From Lentilactobacillus kribbianus (GTDB taxonomy: Bacteria > Bacillota > Bacilli > Lactobacillales > Lactobacillaceae), in contig NZ_JABEQQ010000002.1 of the NCBI RefSeq assembly GCF_013184075.1, positions 372,001 through 436,000 on the forward strand: 64,000 nt of DNA, in the 5' to 3' direction. The position numbers and the translations under genes are program-made. Under the pieces are notes generated by a model that had not been told where the DNA came from, searched no databases, and saw only the letters and a program-made list of their open reading frames with translations. This document shows positions 26,987 to 38,409 of the stretch, in pieces. Within the stretch, counting starts at the first letter, position 1. The number at the start of each line of letters is the position of its first letter.

Positions 26987-28477
26987 TTTATTTCGATTTT
27001 GTTTTCGAGTTTGTACTTCATAAAAGATTAAGGCAACACCACCAAAGAAAATAGGTCCAATTGTTGTCCAAAAGGCACTCATATAATTATGGCTTAAAAT
27101 CGGTTGCGCAATCGTGAAAATAATTCCTAAAGAAATTACTAATAAGATAAAACCAACTACAAAATTAGTAAAAACTGGATTGCGATAAGCTACAAAAGGT
27201 CGATCTAAATCTTTTTTCTTCTTAAAGGCTGGAAAGGCGCCAATTAAGAAGAGATAGGGTACTGATGTTGAAATATTACCCATGTTAGTTAAAATTTGAT
27301 AGAACTTTTGTGCTTCGGAACCGCCAAAGGAAATAAGAACAATGATAACGCAAATCACGGCCGCTTGAATCCACATGGCAAAACCTGGCATACCGTTTTT
27401 ATTTAATTTAGTCATTCTTTTAGGCCAAAGCTCTTTGGGAGATCCCATGATGAATGATTTAAGTGGTGAATAAGTCATAATAAAGAACGAACCACAGTAA
27501 GCTAAAAACATGGCCAAGCCAGTAAAACGGGATAATAATGAACCAATCAACAGAGAAGTAGAATGAGATAAGCCGATACTATTACCAAACGTAATCCCTA
27601 AATTGTTCATTAAAACATAAGTAATATTTCCCAAGGTAACATGACTAGCACCAATGTTTTTCATCCAATTGGCACTGATACCCCAAAGAAAAATGGAAAG
27701 GGAATAAAAGATGGTAATAAAGAAAGTAGCAACCATAATCCCTTTAGGGAAAGTTTTTTCTGGCTTATCTAAATCATCAACAATTCCGCTTAATGATTCC
27801 ATCCCGGCATAAGCAAAGATTGCGTAAACCACGAATGATAATAGGGCAATCGGTGATTGGAAATCAGGGTTAGGCGATTTGATAAAACTGCTCATACCAT
27901 TGATTGGTTGGGCTAGTTGTCCATGATTAGCAATGACAATCACAATGGAAGCAATAAAAAATATTCCCGTCAAAATCATTACAAAAGTTCCACCAACTGA
28001 ACCAACTCGAGCAATAGAGTCCACACCCTTAGCGGTGGAAAATGTGACTAAAATCATCCAGGCGATAGCTAAAACACCCACGGTTTGTAATGGAGCTAAA
28101 CCAAATAAATGCCAAGTTTGAGTTTGATCAGAACCAGCAAACATAGTGGTCAAAGGTACCCAGATCTTGGAAGAGGTAGAAACCATCCAAATAATCCAGC
28201 TAGATAACCAGATAAAAGTACCAATAAAAGCAAATTTTTCACCGACTGAATTAGAAAGCCAAGAATAAAAGCCGCCATGTTCATCCTTGAAAGCCGAACC
28301 ATACTCAGCAAACATCAAACCAGCTGGTAAAAAGAAAATAATTGCTGCAAAAATATACCAAATAATACTAGCATATCCCATTTGAGCAAAGGCAATGGGA
28401 GTATTGGCAAATCCATAAATAGATGAAAAAATCATCAGGATTAGCCCTACCAAAGAAATTTTGGATTTTGTCGTCAT
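26984..28477 (-). CDS. yjeM: APC-superfamily amino acid transporter, YjeM type
   Basis: A 497-residue integral membrane protein with about 12 hydrophobic helices. It belongs to the glutamate/GABA antiporter branch of the amino acid-polyamine-organocation superfamily. It closely resembles E. coli YjeM throughout, for example SLIGLILMIFS-like N-terminus, FSSIYGFANTPIAF, WMVSTSSKIWVPL, NMGNISTSVPYLFLIGAFP. The substrate of YjeM is not firmly known. AAGGAGTG precedes the ATG. The next upstream gene, a C69 dipeptidase, is co-directional with 25 bases between them; an operon for peptide degradation products is plausible (inference). Confidence 0.87.
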   Translation of the reverse strand: MTTKSKISLVGLILMIFSSIYGFANTPIAFAQMGYASIIWYIFAAIIFFLPAGLMFAEYGSAFKDEHGGFYSWLSNSVGEKFAFIGTFIWLSSWIIWMVSTSSKIWVPLTTMFAGSDQTQTWHLFGLAPLQTVGVLAIAWMILVTFSTAKGVDSIARVGSVGGTFVMILTGIFFIASIVIVIANHGQLAQPINGMSSFIKSPNPDFQSPIALLSFVVYAIFAYAGMESLSGIVDDLDKPEKTFPKGIMVATFFITIFYSLSIFLWGISANWMKNIGASHVTLGNITYVLMNNLGITFGNSIGLSHSTSLLIGSLLSRFTGLAMFLAYCGSFFIMTYSPLKSFIMGSPKELWPKRMTKLNKNGMPGFAMWIQAAVICVIIVLISFGGSEAQKFYQILTNMGNISTSVPYLFLIGAFPAFKKKKDLDRPFVAYRNPVFTNFVVGFILLVISLGIIFTIAQPILSHNYMSAFWTTIGPIFFGGVALIFYEVQTRKQNRNK

Positions 28478-28502
28478 TAGTCTAACACTCCTTAATATTT
28501 AG

Positions 28503-29939
28503 TTATAAGTTAACATCGTGATGATAATTTAATAGTGAAAAATCAGTAGCTAGATAGATTAGCTCACTGGTTAGCTCACGATACTTCTTAATTCCCAAGG
28601 CAGCATTAGCAAAATTTACTTTGGTAAGTTCATCAATAATATCTGACTCAGCGTTCATATTGGTTAATTTTTTATCAGTATCTAAAATGGATTTTCTAAA
28701 AGCAATTCGCAATTCAGCCTGAGTATCATTTAGTTTAGCTCCCAATTCTGAATAATGAGCATCTACTAACACTCCTGCTAATTTATAAATCCAATATGCA
28801 TCTTCAGGATTATATTTTTCGTGAGCATTTTGATAACTTTCCGGCGTGCTATTGGCGCCTGTATAGAAAGGTACAAAGACACTTTGAGCACCAACACCCA
28901 TTGATAACCATTGAACGCCGGCCATCAATTTATTATCATTACTGCGTAATTGTAGAATATGGGCTTCTTGAGTTCTAGCTAAACTAATAGGTCTAAATTT
29001 CTTCTTATCATGTTCAGAACCATCACCAAGGGGATCGTACTGCGTACCTTGATAGTGTGAGTTCAAGAAGTTTTGGGCATCTAAGATACTCAATTTTCGA
29101 TTAGCGTGATTAACAAAAGGCATATCGTTGCTGGACGGTTCAAATTCTAATTCTGGAGAAAACATTTTCAAACCATACCAAACACGGGGATAATTATAGT
29201 ATTTATCTTGCAGACTATCAGTACCAAAAATATTTCTAAAATTAAAACTGTTACCTGAAAGATCAGGGTTTAAATGATTATTTTCAACAAATGATTGAAT
29301 ATCTGTAGCCCACATAAAATGTTCGGGATCATTAAAATTAATTTCTTGAATAGCTAATTGATTGGCGATTACTGCATAACCATCATCTGGAATCTGTTGA
29401 GCAACCCATTGATGACCACCAGCTGTTTCCATATACCAAGCTTCATTTTGATCAGCAAATAAAATTCCATTAGTTTCGTTAGTACCATGTTCTTCAACAA
29501 TCTGACCTAAGCGAGCTACACCTTCACGAGCACTTTTAACATATGGAAGGGTAACTGTGACCATAGCTTCTTCACCAATGCCGTTAGGAACCAAAGGATC
29601 GACGCTAAGAACATTTTCATTAGTATATGCACTTTCAGTCGCACTCATTGCTACATTAAATTCGTTGATACCATCTTCTTCGAAAAGACCAAATTTTTCG
29701 GTCCATTCGGGTGTTGCTGAGTATTTATACTTGATTTTAGGGAGTTGCATTTCAAATTGATTATCTTTAGAAACAAATTTTTGTTCATCATTAAATTCTT
29801 CATGGTCATGCATTATGTAATTTTTAGGCCATGAGGCTTTAGAATCTTCGTTTCGGCCAATCATAATTGAGCCATCAACGCTTGCATTCTTGCCGATAAT
29901 AATACTCGTACAAGCCGAATATAATTGTTTTTCAGACAT
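28503..29939 (-). CDS. pepD: C69 family dipeptidase (PepD-like)
   Basis: N-terminal nucleophile hydrolase of peptidase family C69, 478 residues, which cleaves dipeptides inside the cell. The N-terminus SACTSIIIGKNASVDGSIMIGRNED is typical; the Cys at residue 9 is the expected catalytic residue exposed by trimming. WYMETAGGHQWVAQQIPDDGYAV and NQ follow as in other family members. ATG at 29939 is preceded by CGGAG. Ten further open codons upstream lie across that site and are not used. Divergent from glpK. Confidence 0.92.
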   Translation of the reverse strand: MSEKQLYSACTSIIIGKNASVDGSIMIGRNEDSKASWPKNYIMHDHEEFNDEQKFVSKDNQFEMQLPKIKYKYSATPEWTEKFGLFEEDGINEFNVAMSATESAYTNENVLSVDPLVPNGIGEEAMVTVTLPYVKSAREGVARLGQIVEEHGTNETNGILFADQNEAWYMETAGGHQWVAQQIPDDGYAVIANQLAIQEINFNDPEHFMWATDIQSFVENNHLNPDLSGNSFNFRNIFGTDSLQDKYYNYPRVWYGLKMFSPELEFEPSSNDMPFVNHANRKLSILDAQNFLNSHYQGTQYDPLGDGSEHDKKKFRPISLARTQEAHILQLRSNDNKLMAGVQWLSMGVGAQSVFVPFYTGANSTPESYQNAHEKYNPEDAYWIYKLAGVLVDAHYSELGAKLNDTQAELRIAFRKSILDTDKKLTNMNAESDIIDELTKVNFANAALGIKKYRELTSELIYLATDFSLLNYHHDVNL

Positions 29940-31776
<1,837 letters not shown>

Positions 31777-31778
31777 AT

Positions 31779-31815
31779 AAAACCCTCTTTATCAATTTTG
31801 ATAAAGAGGGTTTTA
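31779..31815. terminator. Bidirectional terminator after glpK
   Basis: AAAACCCTCTTTATCA and its inverted copy TGATAAAGAGGGTTTT with a 4-base centre, A-rich on one side and T-rich on the other. It separates glpK from the converging HAD gene. Confidence 0.9.
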
Positions 31816-31819
31816 TATT

Positions 31820-32638
31820 TTAATTTAATTCAAAATAATTAGTTAAAAAATAGGCTACGCCGTTTTCTTGATTATTAAAATCGGTTGTAGCATTTGCTAT
31901 GGATTTGATTTCTGAAATAGCATTTTTCATTGCTACCCCTAAGCCAGCATATTTAATCATTGCATAGTCATTACTTTCGTCACCAAAGGCCATAATATCT
32001 TTTTGAGCAATACCATAATAATCAGCTACTCGTTTAACACCAGTATCTTTTTGAATACCTTTGGCAGCTAATTCCATTACTGGTGAATTACCACCCCAAG
32101 GGGTGATGGTAACATCATCTTTAAAGTGAGTGTTTACGTAATTGGCTAGATTACCAATGGCTTCTGGGTGCATCTGAACGGTAATACTAATCGGATTAGT
32201 TTTTAAATTTTTAGCATCCAAAATTTGATTTGATTTTAAAATAGTCGGAAAAAAGCCCATATCTTTACTGGCACCACGGTTAGCCATGAAAAGTGAGCGT
32301 CCCTCAACGGCCATTAAATTAATGCCTAATTCATTTTGTTTTGAAAGTAATTCGGCCACAATTTCTTTATTAACATTATACTCATATTCTAAAGACCAGG
32401 AATCATGAGGTTGCGTACCCAAATTACCATTGAAATTAATCATCGGTGAGGTCAAATTAAGTTCATCATAAAAATTTTCAGAAAGTCGATTGGGCCTACC
32501 AGTAACAATGCTAACAACGTGACCCGCTGCTACTACTTTTTTAATGGCAGTTTTAGTGATTTCACTTAATTGAGCGTTGTTATCCAATGTAGTTCCGTCT
32601 AAGTCCAGTGCAATCAGCTTTTTATTAATAATAATCAC
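31820..32638 (-). CDS. Cof-type HAD-IIB sugar-phosphate phosphatase
   Basis: HAD hydrolase of the Cof/YidA type, about 272 residues. Motif I is ALDLDGTTLD, motif II sits in VSIVTGRPNR, and motif IV is AFGDESNDYAMI. A cap domain lies between about residues 85 and 185. Substrates of such enzymes are usually sugar phosphates; the specific one is not predictable. The start is unclear: no ATG exists near the N-terminus. The GTG at 32638 lies within the only Shine-Dalgarno-like sequence (GAGGTGAT), so a rare ATT start a few codons later is also possible. Confidence 0.85.
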   Translation of the reverse strand: MIIINKKLIALDLDGTTLDNNAQLSEITKTAIKKVVAAGHVVSIVTGRPNRLSENFYDELNLTSPMINFNGNLGTQPHDSWSLEYEYNVNKEIVAELLSKQNELGINLMAVEGRSLFMANRGASKDMGFFPTILKSNQILDAKNLKTNPISITVQMHPEAIGNLANYVNTHFKDDVTITPWGGNSPVMELAAKGIQKDTGVKRVADYYGIAQKDIMAFGDESNDYAMIKYAGLGVAMKNAISEIKSIANATTDFNNQENGVAYFLTNYFELN

Positions 32639-32659
32639 CTCAAAAAATTTAACGTATCA

Positions 32660-32668
32660 TGTTATAAT
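32660..32668 (+). promoter_or_regulatory. Extended -10 promoter of the RNA methyltransferase gene
   Basis: TG-T-TATAAT with a perfect -10 at 32663-32668, about 44 bases before the start codon, in the gap between divergent genes. No matching -35 was found. Confidence 0.5.
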
Positions 32669-32711
32669 AACCAAATGTTTGTATATAGTCAATTAAAGAG
32701 GAGATAGATGA

Positions 32712-34094
32712 ATGCAATTACCAGCTGATTTCATAACTAAATACACGAAATTGATGGGAGAAGACGAAGCAACTGACTTTTTAACGAGTTTTAATAACGA
32801 AACTAATCATGGATTTCGAGTTAATCCTTTAAAAGGTCACCAACCTATTCAAGAATCGTTGGATTTTCCTGTTGAATACAGTCAATGGGGCTATTATGGT
32901 GAAATCAATGGTAAGACCAGTGACCATAAATCTGGAGCAATTTATAGCCAAGAACCCAGTGCAATGTATGTTGGCGAAGTAGTTCACCCGAAATTAGGAG
33001 AAAAAGTATTAGATTTATGTGCCGCTCCCGGAGGAAAAACAACTCATCTAGGTAGTTTCATGAATAATACTGGTTTATTAATTGCCAACGAAATTGATGG
33101 TGGTCGAGTAAAAATTTTAACAGAAAACGTAGAACGTTTTGGTTTAACCAATACGATTGTCACTAATAGTACTCCAGAAGATATCGCTGGTAAGTTACCA
33201 GATTTTTTTGACCGAATTTTAGTTGATGCACCGTGTTCAGGAGAGGGTATGTTTCGTAAGAATCCGGAAGCGGTAAAATACTGGAATTTAGATTATCCAA
33301 CAGAATGTGCTTTACGTCAGCGCGAAATTTTAACAGAGGCTGTAAAAGTTATTAAGCCCGGTGGAGAATTAATTTATTCTACTTGTACTTTTGCTCCTGA
33401 GGAAGACGAACAAATTGTTGCTTGGTTAGTGGAAAAATATGGCTTTGAAATTTTACCTGTAAAAAAATATGAGGGAATGGTCGCTGGTAAACCAGAATGG
33501 GCCAATGGTAATAAGGATTTAGAAAAATGCGTTCGCCTATTTCCACATAAGTTTAATGGCGAGGGCCACTTTATTGCTAAATTAAAAAAACCAGTTAATT
33601 CTGATGTTTCAACCACATCAACAAAACGGAAAAAGAAAAATCAAATTAAAATTAATGCACAAATTACAGATCCAACTAATGAACAAACTAAATTATGGCA
33701 ACAATTCAAACATGATTATTTAGTTAATATTAACTTTACTAAATTAGTTGTTTACCGAGATAATTTATATTCAGTTCCATTTGAAACGCCTAACTTAACT
33801 GGAGTAAAAATTCATCGTTTAGGATTATGGCTCGGGACTTTTAAAAAGAATCGATTTGAACCAAGTTATGCGTTGGCATTAGCTATTAAAGCTAGTGAAT
33901 GGCGACTATCCTTGAACATTAATGAAATAAATTGGAATCACTATGTGTCTGGAGATACCTTTGCTGTATCCAAAGATTTGAAAAAAGGGTGGTATCTTTT
34001 AGTTCATGATTTTCAAGCAGTAGGATTTGGTAAAGTAGTTAATGGCGTTGTTAAGAATTTCTTTCCTAAGGGACTTCGCTTTAATATTAAGTAA
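32712..34094 (+). CDS. RsmF-type RNA cytosine-C5 methyltransferase
   Basis: A 460-residue SAM-dependent methyltransferase of the NOL1/NOP2/Sun family, which forms 5-methylcytosine in rRNA. SAM binding is seen in VLDLCAAPGGKTTHLG, the catalytic loop in DAPCSGEGMFRKNPEA, and the catalytic Cys in YSTCTFAPEEDE. The C-terminal 160 residues form the RsmF-like PUA/RNA-binding part. GAGGAG lies 7-12 bases before the ATG. Assigning the exact 16S position would need comparison with characterised RsmF and YebU. Confidence 0.9.
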   Translation: MQLPADFITKYTKLMGEDEATDFLTSFNNETNHGFRVNPLKGHQPIQESLDFPVEYSQWGYYGEINGKTSDHKSGAIYSQEPSAMYVGEVVHPKLGEKVLDLCAAPGGKTTHLGSFMNNTGLLIANEIDGGRVKILTENVERFGLTNTIVTNSTPEDIAGKLPDFFDRILVDAPCSGEGMFRKNPEAVKYWNLDYPTECALRQREILTEAVKVIKPGGELIYSTCTFAPEEDEQIVAWLVEKYGFEILPVKKYEGMVAGKPEWANGNKDLEKCVRLFPHKFNGEGHFIAKLKKPVNSDVSTTSTKRKKKNQIKINAQITDPTNEQTKLWQQFKHDYLVNINFTKLVVYRDNLYSVPFETPNLTGVKIHRLGLWLGTFKKNRFEPSYALALAIKASEWRLSLNINEINWNHYVSGDTFAVSKDLKKGWYLLVHDFQAVGFGKVVNGVVKNFFPKGLRFNIK

Positions 34095-34095
34095 T

Positions 34096-34135
34096 AAAAA
34101 ACTTCGGCTATTTTTCAATAGTCGAAGTTTTTTTA
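34096..34135. terminator. Bidirectional terminator after the RNA methyltransferase gene
   Basis: AAAACTTCGGCTATT and AATAGTCGAAGTTTT form a long hairpin around a 4-base loop, flanked by A- and T-runs. It overlaps the end of fni on the other strand. Confidence 0.88.
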
Positions 34136-35170
34136 GTATTTAATGTTTCGCTGTTTAGTATAATTTATTAATTCAGGACTTAATAATAATTTTTGTTTAC
34201 TAAGTTCAGTCCATGATCGCGTATTTTGTAACGCTAAAATAGCGTGAAGACCATATTTCCAATTTTGAATGGTTTCAATGATTGGTTCATTGGTATTATA
34301 TTTAAATAATTGATTTAAGAAAAAGCCAGCCACACCAACTGCAGAAGCTCCTAGTGCCATACTTTTAGCTACACTAGCTGGTGTTTTGATACCGCCAGTA
34401 GCGATGATATTTTTTGTAGGTAATTGGGGGAGTGCTTCTAGTAAAGATTCAACAGTACTTAAGCCCCAATCATTGAAATAATTCATATCTTTATCAGGAC
34501 GGCGAAAATTTTCAATTTGAGCAAAGTCAGTACCGCCACGACCGCCCACATTAATCAATTTAACCCCAACTTGTTGCAGTTCGGTAATCATTTGTCGACT
34601 CATACCAAACCCAACTTCTTTAACGATGACGGGGACATCAATTTGTTTAACTATTTGATCAATATTATCAATAAAAGCAAACGTTCTGTTACCTTCCGGC
34701 ATAATTAATTCTTGGACAGCATTGATATGAATTTCTAAAGCATCTGCTTGAATCATATTCACTACTTTTTTGGCATCCTCTGGACTATGTTCAGCACCGA
34801 TATTAGCAAAAAGAATACCGTTAGGGTTGCTTTCTCTAACTATTTTAAAAGACGATTCTAACTCAGGATGCTTTAATGCAACACTTTGCGAGCCAACCGC
34901 CATTGCTAAATGAGTTTCCTTAGCAATAGTTGCCAAACGTTCATTTAACTGGGCGGTTTGTTGGCTACCGCCAGTCATAGCTTCAATATAAAAAGGTGCT
35001 TGAAGTTTGATCGAACCTATTTGAGTACTAATGTCAACTTCATCAATAGCAGTATGCGCAATTCCTTGAGGTATAAACCGAAGTCGGGAAAAATCATCGT
35101 TGGTTTCAGAATAGAACTTTTGTGCTAATGAAACGTGTTCGTTTTTTCGATGTTCGTGTCCTGATATCAT
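34133..35170 (-). CDS. fni: Type 2 isopentenyl-diphosphate isomerase
   Basis: FMN- and NADPH-dependent enzyme that interconverts isopentenyl and dimethylallyl diphosphate, 345 residues. The N-terminal RKNEHVSLAQKFY, APFYIEAMTGGS, VGSQSVALKHPE, VKEVGFGMSRQ and VGGRGGTDFAQIE stretches are typical of this TIM-barrel family. It is the last gene of the minus-strand mevalonate operon, 9 bases behind mvaK2. Together with the three kinases/decarboxylase it makes the C5 units for undecaprenyl phosphate and other isoprenoids. Confidence 0.95.
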   Translation of the reverse strand: MISGHEHRKNEHVSLAQKFYSETNDDFSRLRFIPQGIAHTAIDEVDISTQIGSIKLQAPFYIEAMTGGSQQTAQLNERLATIAKETHLAMAVGSQSVALKHPELESSFKIVRESNPNGILFANIGAEHSPEDAKKVVNMIQADALEIHINAVQELIMPEGNRTFAFIDNIDQIVKQIDVPVIVKEVGFGMSRQMITELQQVGVKLINVGGRGGTDFAQIENFRRPDKDMNYFNDWGLSTVESLLEALPQLPTKNIIATGGIKTPASVAKSMALGASAVGVAGFFLNQLFKYNTNEPIIETIQNWKYGLHAILALQNTRSWTELSKQKLLLSPELINYTKQRNIKY

Positions 35171-35179
35171 ATTGACCTC

Positions 35180-36259
35180 CTAATTAAGCTTAGTAACCTC
35201 ATAAACTTTAAGCGGTAAAATTTCAACATCATTTTTTTGTAGAGTTTGGATGAGTTTTTCAGCATTAATATTTTTATCTAAAATCATAATGCCGCAATCA
35301 CCACCACCGGCTCCGGATGATTTAGCTGCTGCTCCAAATTGATTAGCAATATCACACATTTTTTTGAGTAGTGGTGTTTCAATATCAACTTGAGTTAATT
35401 GAGACAATTTTTGTAAAATTAAACGATTATGATTGATTCCAGTTTCAATACTTTCCAAATTTTCTGTTTTAAAGCCAGCAATGATTTCTTGGACATATTT
35501 TTTACTATCTTGCAAAAACGCTTGATAGCCATGTTGTTTTTGACCTTTGTTAATAGTAACTTTGTCAACTAGTCGAGAAGTAGAAGCTGGTGATCCAGTC
35601 CAACCGATCAATAGGTTAAGGTTAGCTGGAGGATTTAACTGCTTAATTTTGAGTTGAGGCCAGTTTAATTGAATAAGTTTGTTTAATTCAACCTGATGCC
35701 GACTGCTATTTAACCAATTACGATCAAAGGAACGATAGGCAATCCATCCGCCGTAAACACTAGCAGCAATATCTCCTAAAGAACCATTTCCTTGAACATC
35801 CAAATGGGCGATGGCTGCTAATTTAAATAATCGTTCTTTATCCATCTCGATGCCATAAAGCTGACATAAGGCATTAATAGTAGCAACAGTAACCGCCGCA
35901 GAAGATCCCAAACCGTATTTTTTTCCGTCGGGGCTGTCTAAGTCACTATTCACTTTTAAGTGATAAGTCTCCATAGGTCTTCCTAACGATTGAGCGTATT
36001 CTTCGGTTAACTTAATAGCTGATAAAATATAATTAAAAGTATTATCACGGTTATCAATGATCATACGATCACCTTGACGAGTCCACATAACTGAACCATT
36101 TTGATATTGCTGGGAAACAATACTCCCGAAATTTTCACTTTTTTCAATCGTTACCGTTACAAATTGATTAAGAGCAACAATGATTGCTGGATAACCCGTT
36201 TCGACAACGGCATATTCACCGGCTATATATAATTTACCGGGAGCTTTGGCTGAAATCAC
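35180..36259 (-). CDS. mvaK2: Phosphomevalonate kinase
   Basis: GHMP kinase that converts 5-phosphomevalonate to 5-diphosphomevalonate, 359 residues. SAKAPGKLYIAGEYAVVE opens the protein and KYGLGSSAAVTVATINAL is the phosphate-binding loop. The C-terminal KSSGAGGGDCGIMI is the third GHMP motif. Its length and the GEYAVVE start separate it from mevalonate kinase. It lies third in the operon mvaK1-mvaD-mvaK2-fni. Confidence 0.95.
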   Translation of the reverse strand: MISAKAPGKLYIAGEYAVVETGYPAIIVALNQFVTVTIEKSENFGSIVSQQYQNGSVMWTRQGDRMIIDNRDNTFNYILSAIKLTEEYAQSLGRPMETYHLKVNSDLDSPDGKKYGLGSSAAVTVATINALCQLYGIEMDKERLFKLAAIAHLDVQGNGSLGDIAASVYGGWIAYRSFDRNWLNSSRHQVELNKLIQLNWPQLKIKQLNPPANLNLLIGWTGSPASTSRLVDKVTINKGQKQHGYQAFLQDSKKYVQEIIAGFKTENLESIETGINHNRLILQKLSQLTQVDIETPLLKKMCDIANQFGAAAKSSGAGGGDCGIMILDKNINAEKLIQTLQKNDVEILPLKVYEVTKLN

Positions 36260-36278
36260 GTCTTCATTTCCTTTCGTG

Positions 36279-37262
36279 CTACAAATATTGAATCCCTGAA
36301 CCAGGTTCGGTAGCTATTACGTTTTCTGGACCAATTAATTGACTAAAAACCGTAATTATTTGATTTAAATCCTTCGATTGACAAAGCACTTTTATATTAG
36401 GACCGGCATCAACCGTGGCGTAGCAATTAACATTATTAGCCCGTAATTCTTTTACTTTTTCCAGTAATTCGATAGTTTGCCCATTGAAATAGGTAAAGGC
36501 TGGATCAGAGCTTAGTGTAAGAGCATGCATTCTCATTGCGTTAAGCTCACTTGTAGATCCCAATAAGTCAAAATCATGGGTTCTAATGGCATGAGTGATC
36601 GTTTTTAAATCTTTGGCAACTACCTGACGCCAAACTGGATAGTAGGGTGAAGTTTCTACTGATTCTCTCATTGCCTGAGTACTAGAGTGTTTTTTGCGAC
36701 TTTTTTTAATGATCAGGGCGACCACTTTAATATCCCAATTTTGAGCCGAATCAATTTGTGTTGCAAATGATGTTTCGTTATCATTACCGCTATGCCATTG
36801 AACGAAGCCACCAAAAACTGAACGACTGGCAGAACCAGATCCTTGACGAGCCAGCCTTGATAAATCAGTATCACTCAGATCTAAACCGGCGGCTCTGCTA
36901 GCAGCTGCAGCGAGTGCTGCAAAACCTGAAGCCGAAGAAGCTAGTCCAGCAGCCATTGGTACATGATTAGTGGATGAAACCTTAGCGTAAGTATTAATTT
37001 TAGCTAAATTCCTAACTAAATCCAATACTTTTTGTACTTTTAAGGCTTCCTTATCAAATATAGGTTTATTATCAATTTTAAGGCTATCTGCTGACAGTTG
37101 GTCATCAAAAGCAACGGTTGTATCAGTATAAAAGTCTGCCAAGGTTAAGGAAATACTATCAGTTTGAGGAATGATCAAATTGTCGTCTTTTTTTCCCCAA
37201 TATTTAACTAAAGCAATATTAGTATGCGCTCTAGCCGTAATTTCTTGCTTGTCGGTTGTCAT
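36279..37262 (-). CDS. mvaD: Diphosphomevalonate decarboxylase
   Basis: ATP-dependent decarboxylation of mevalonate 5-diphosphate to isopentenyl diphosphate, 327 residues. Family marks: ARAHTNIALVKYWGKKD near the start, PMAAGLASSASGFAALA as the ATP loop, and GSGSASRSVFGGFVQW. The catalytic Asp is expected in the later VDAGPNIKVL segment. AGGAGACA precedes the ATG. Second gene of the mevalonate operon. Confidence 0.96.
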   Translation of the reverse strand: MTTDKQEITARAHTNIALVKYWGKKDDNLIIPQTDSISLTLADFYTDTTVAFDDQLSADSLKIDNKPIFDKEALKVQKVLDLVRNLAKINTYAKVSSTNHVPMAAGLASSASGFAALAAAASRAAGLDLSDTDLSRLARQGSGSASRSVFGGFVQWHSGNDNETSFATQIDSAQNWDIKVVALIIKKSRKKHSSTQAMRESVETSPYYPVWRQVVAKDLKTITHAIRTHDFDLLGSTSELNAMRMHALTLSSDPAFTYFNGQTIELLEKVKELRANNVNCYATVDAGPNIKVLCQSKDLNQIITVFSQLIGPENVIATEPGSGIQYL

Positions 37263-37283
37263 TTTTTGTCTCCTAATTGATTA

Positions 37284-38228
37284 TTAAAATTGACCTAATG
37301 GCTGAATCCAGGTTTTGGTGGCACCGTGTTTTTCTAGTTGTTTTGCTACAAGTGAGGCATTTTGAGCACTGTCACTTAAAGCAATCAGACAGCCACCTAG
37401 ACCGCTACCCGTTAATTTAGCTCCTTTAGCACCAGCTAAAACAGCGACTCGTTGCAATTTGTCTAATTGTTGGTTACTAACATGTAACTGACGTAAACAA
37501 TTATGATTAGCATTCATTAAATTACCCAGTTCATCAATGTCATTATTTAAAAGAAGTGGGGGGACTGCTGAGGCTATTTGTCCCATTTCCATAATAATAC
37601 TATTGGTCTTATCATAATCTGTTGTCATCTGATCAGAAACATTAGCAACTGCTTCACTGGTTTTACCCTTGATACCACTATCTGCAATTACTAAAAAAGC
37701 GCCCGCGAGGTTCATATCTAACTGCATATTTTCGGCACCTTTAACATACCAAATAGGCCACTTAGAACTAGCAGTGGCTGCATCTAACCCACTGGGATTA
37801 CCATGGGTTATCTGTTCTTCAATGTCCACATATTGCAACAATTGATTACGACTTATATTCTTATCAAATAAATTAAATGTAGCTCTAGCGATTGCAACAG
37901 CAGTAGCCGCTGATGATCCCATACCACGTTCAGACGGGATTTCACTTTCAATCGTTAAAGTAAAAGCTTGGTCGGCTTTATCAAAACGGGATAATATTTT
38001 GATTACCATTTGTTTAATACCGGCTAACTCACGCGGTAACTGTCGCCAAAGACCGTCGTAATACCGGCTATAAATACGACTAGGCTCATTATTTTCATTG
38101 AAACTAATTTGAGCAGATACACTAACAGCACTTAGCGGTAAAGCAATTGCGGGCTGTTCATACACTACGCTATGTTCACCAAACCAAATTATTTTTGCGG
38201 AACTCTTTCCATTGCCATATTTTTTCAA
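37284..38228 (-). CDS. mvaK1: Mevalonate kinase
   Basis: Phosphorylates mevalonate at C5, 314 residues. Substrate-binding start IIWFGEHSVVYEQPAIALP, GHMP loop SERGMGSSAATAVAIARA, the catalytic Asp in GNPSGLDAATA, and KLTGSGLGGCLIAL at the C-terminus. First gene of the operon. The start is TTG at 38228; no ATG or GTG occurs nearby in frame and the upstream GAAAGTGAG is only a weak ribosome binding site, suggesting modest translation. Confidence 0.94.
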   Translation of the reverse strand: MKKYGNGKSSAKIIWFGEHSVVYEQPAIALPLSAVSVSAQISFNENNEPSRIYSRYYDGLWRQLPRELAGIKQMVIKILSRFDKADQAFTLTIESEIPSERGMGSSAATAVAIARATFNLFDKNISRNQLLQYVDIEEQITHGNPSGLDAATASSKWPIWYVKGAENMQLDMNLAGAFLVIADSGIKGKTSEAVANVSDQMTTDYDKTNSIIMEMGQIASAVPPLLLNNDIDELGNLMNANHNCLRQLHVSNQQLDKLQRVAVLAGAKGAKLTGSGLGGCLIALSDSAQNASLVAKQLEKHGATKTWIQPLGQF

Positions 38229-38255
38229 TATAATCGCTCACTTTCAAACGTTTCA

Positions 38256-38264
38256 ATTTTAACA
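38256..38264 (-). promoter_or_regulatory. Extended -10 promoter of the mevalonate operon
   Basis: On the minus strand TG-T-TAAAAT stands 28 bases upstream of the mvaK1 start. A good -35 was not found at the standard distance, so recognition would rest on the extended -10. Confidence 0.45.
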
Positions 38265-38409
38265 TACTACCATTTGAATTCTGAAACGATGGTAATAAAT
38301 TTAATGATTTATAAATTATTCTATAAATATTGAAATTTTCAGCAATCCCTTTGAATATCTTGTAAAATGAAAATAGTGAATTTTATGAAAAGACAGTGTG
38401 GTGAAATTA

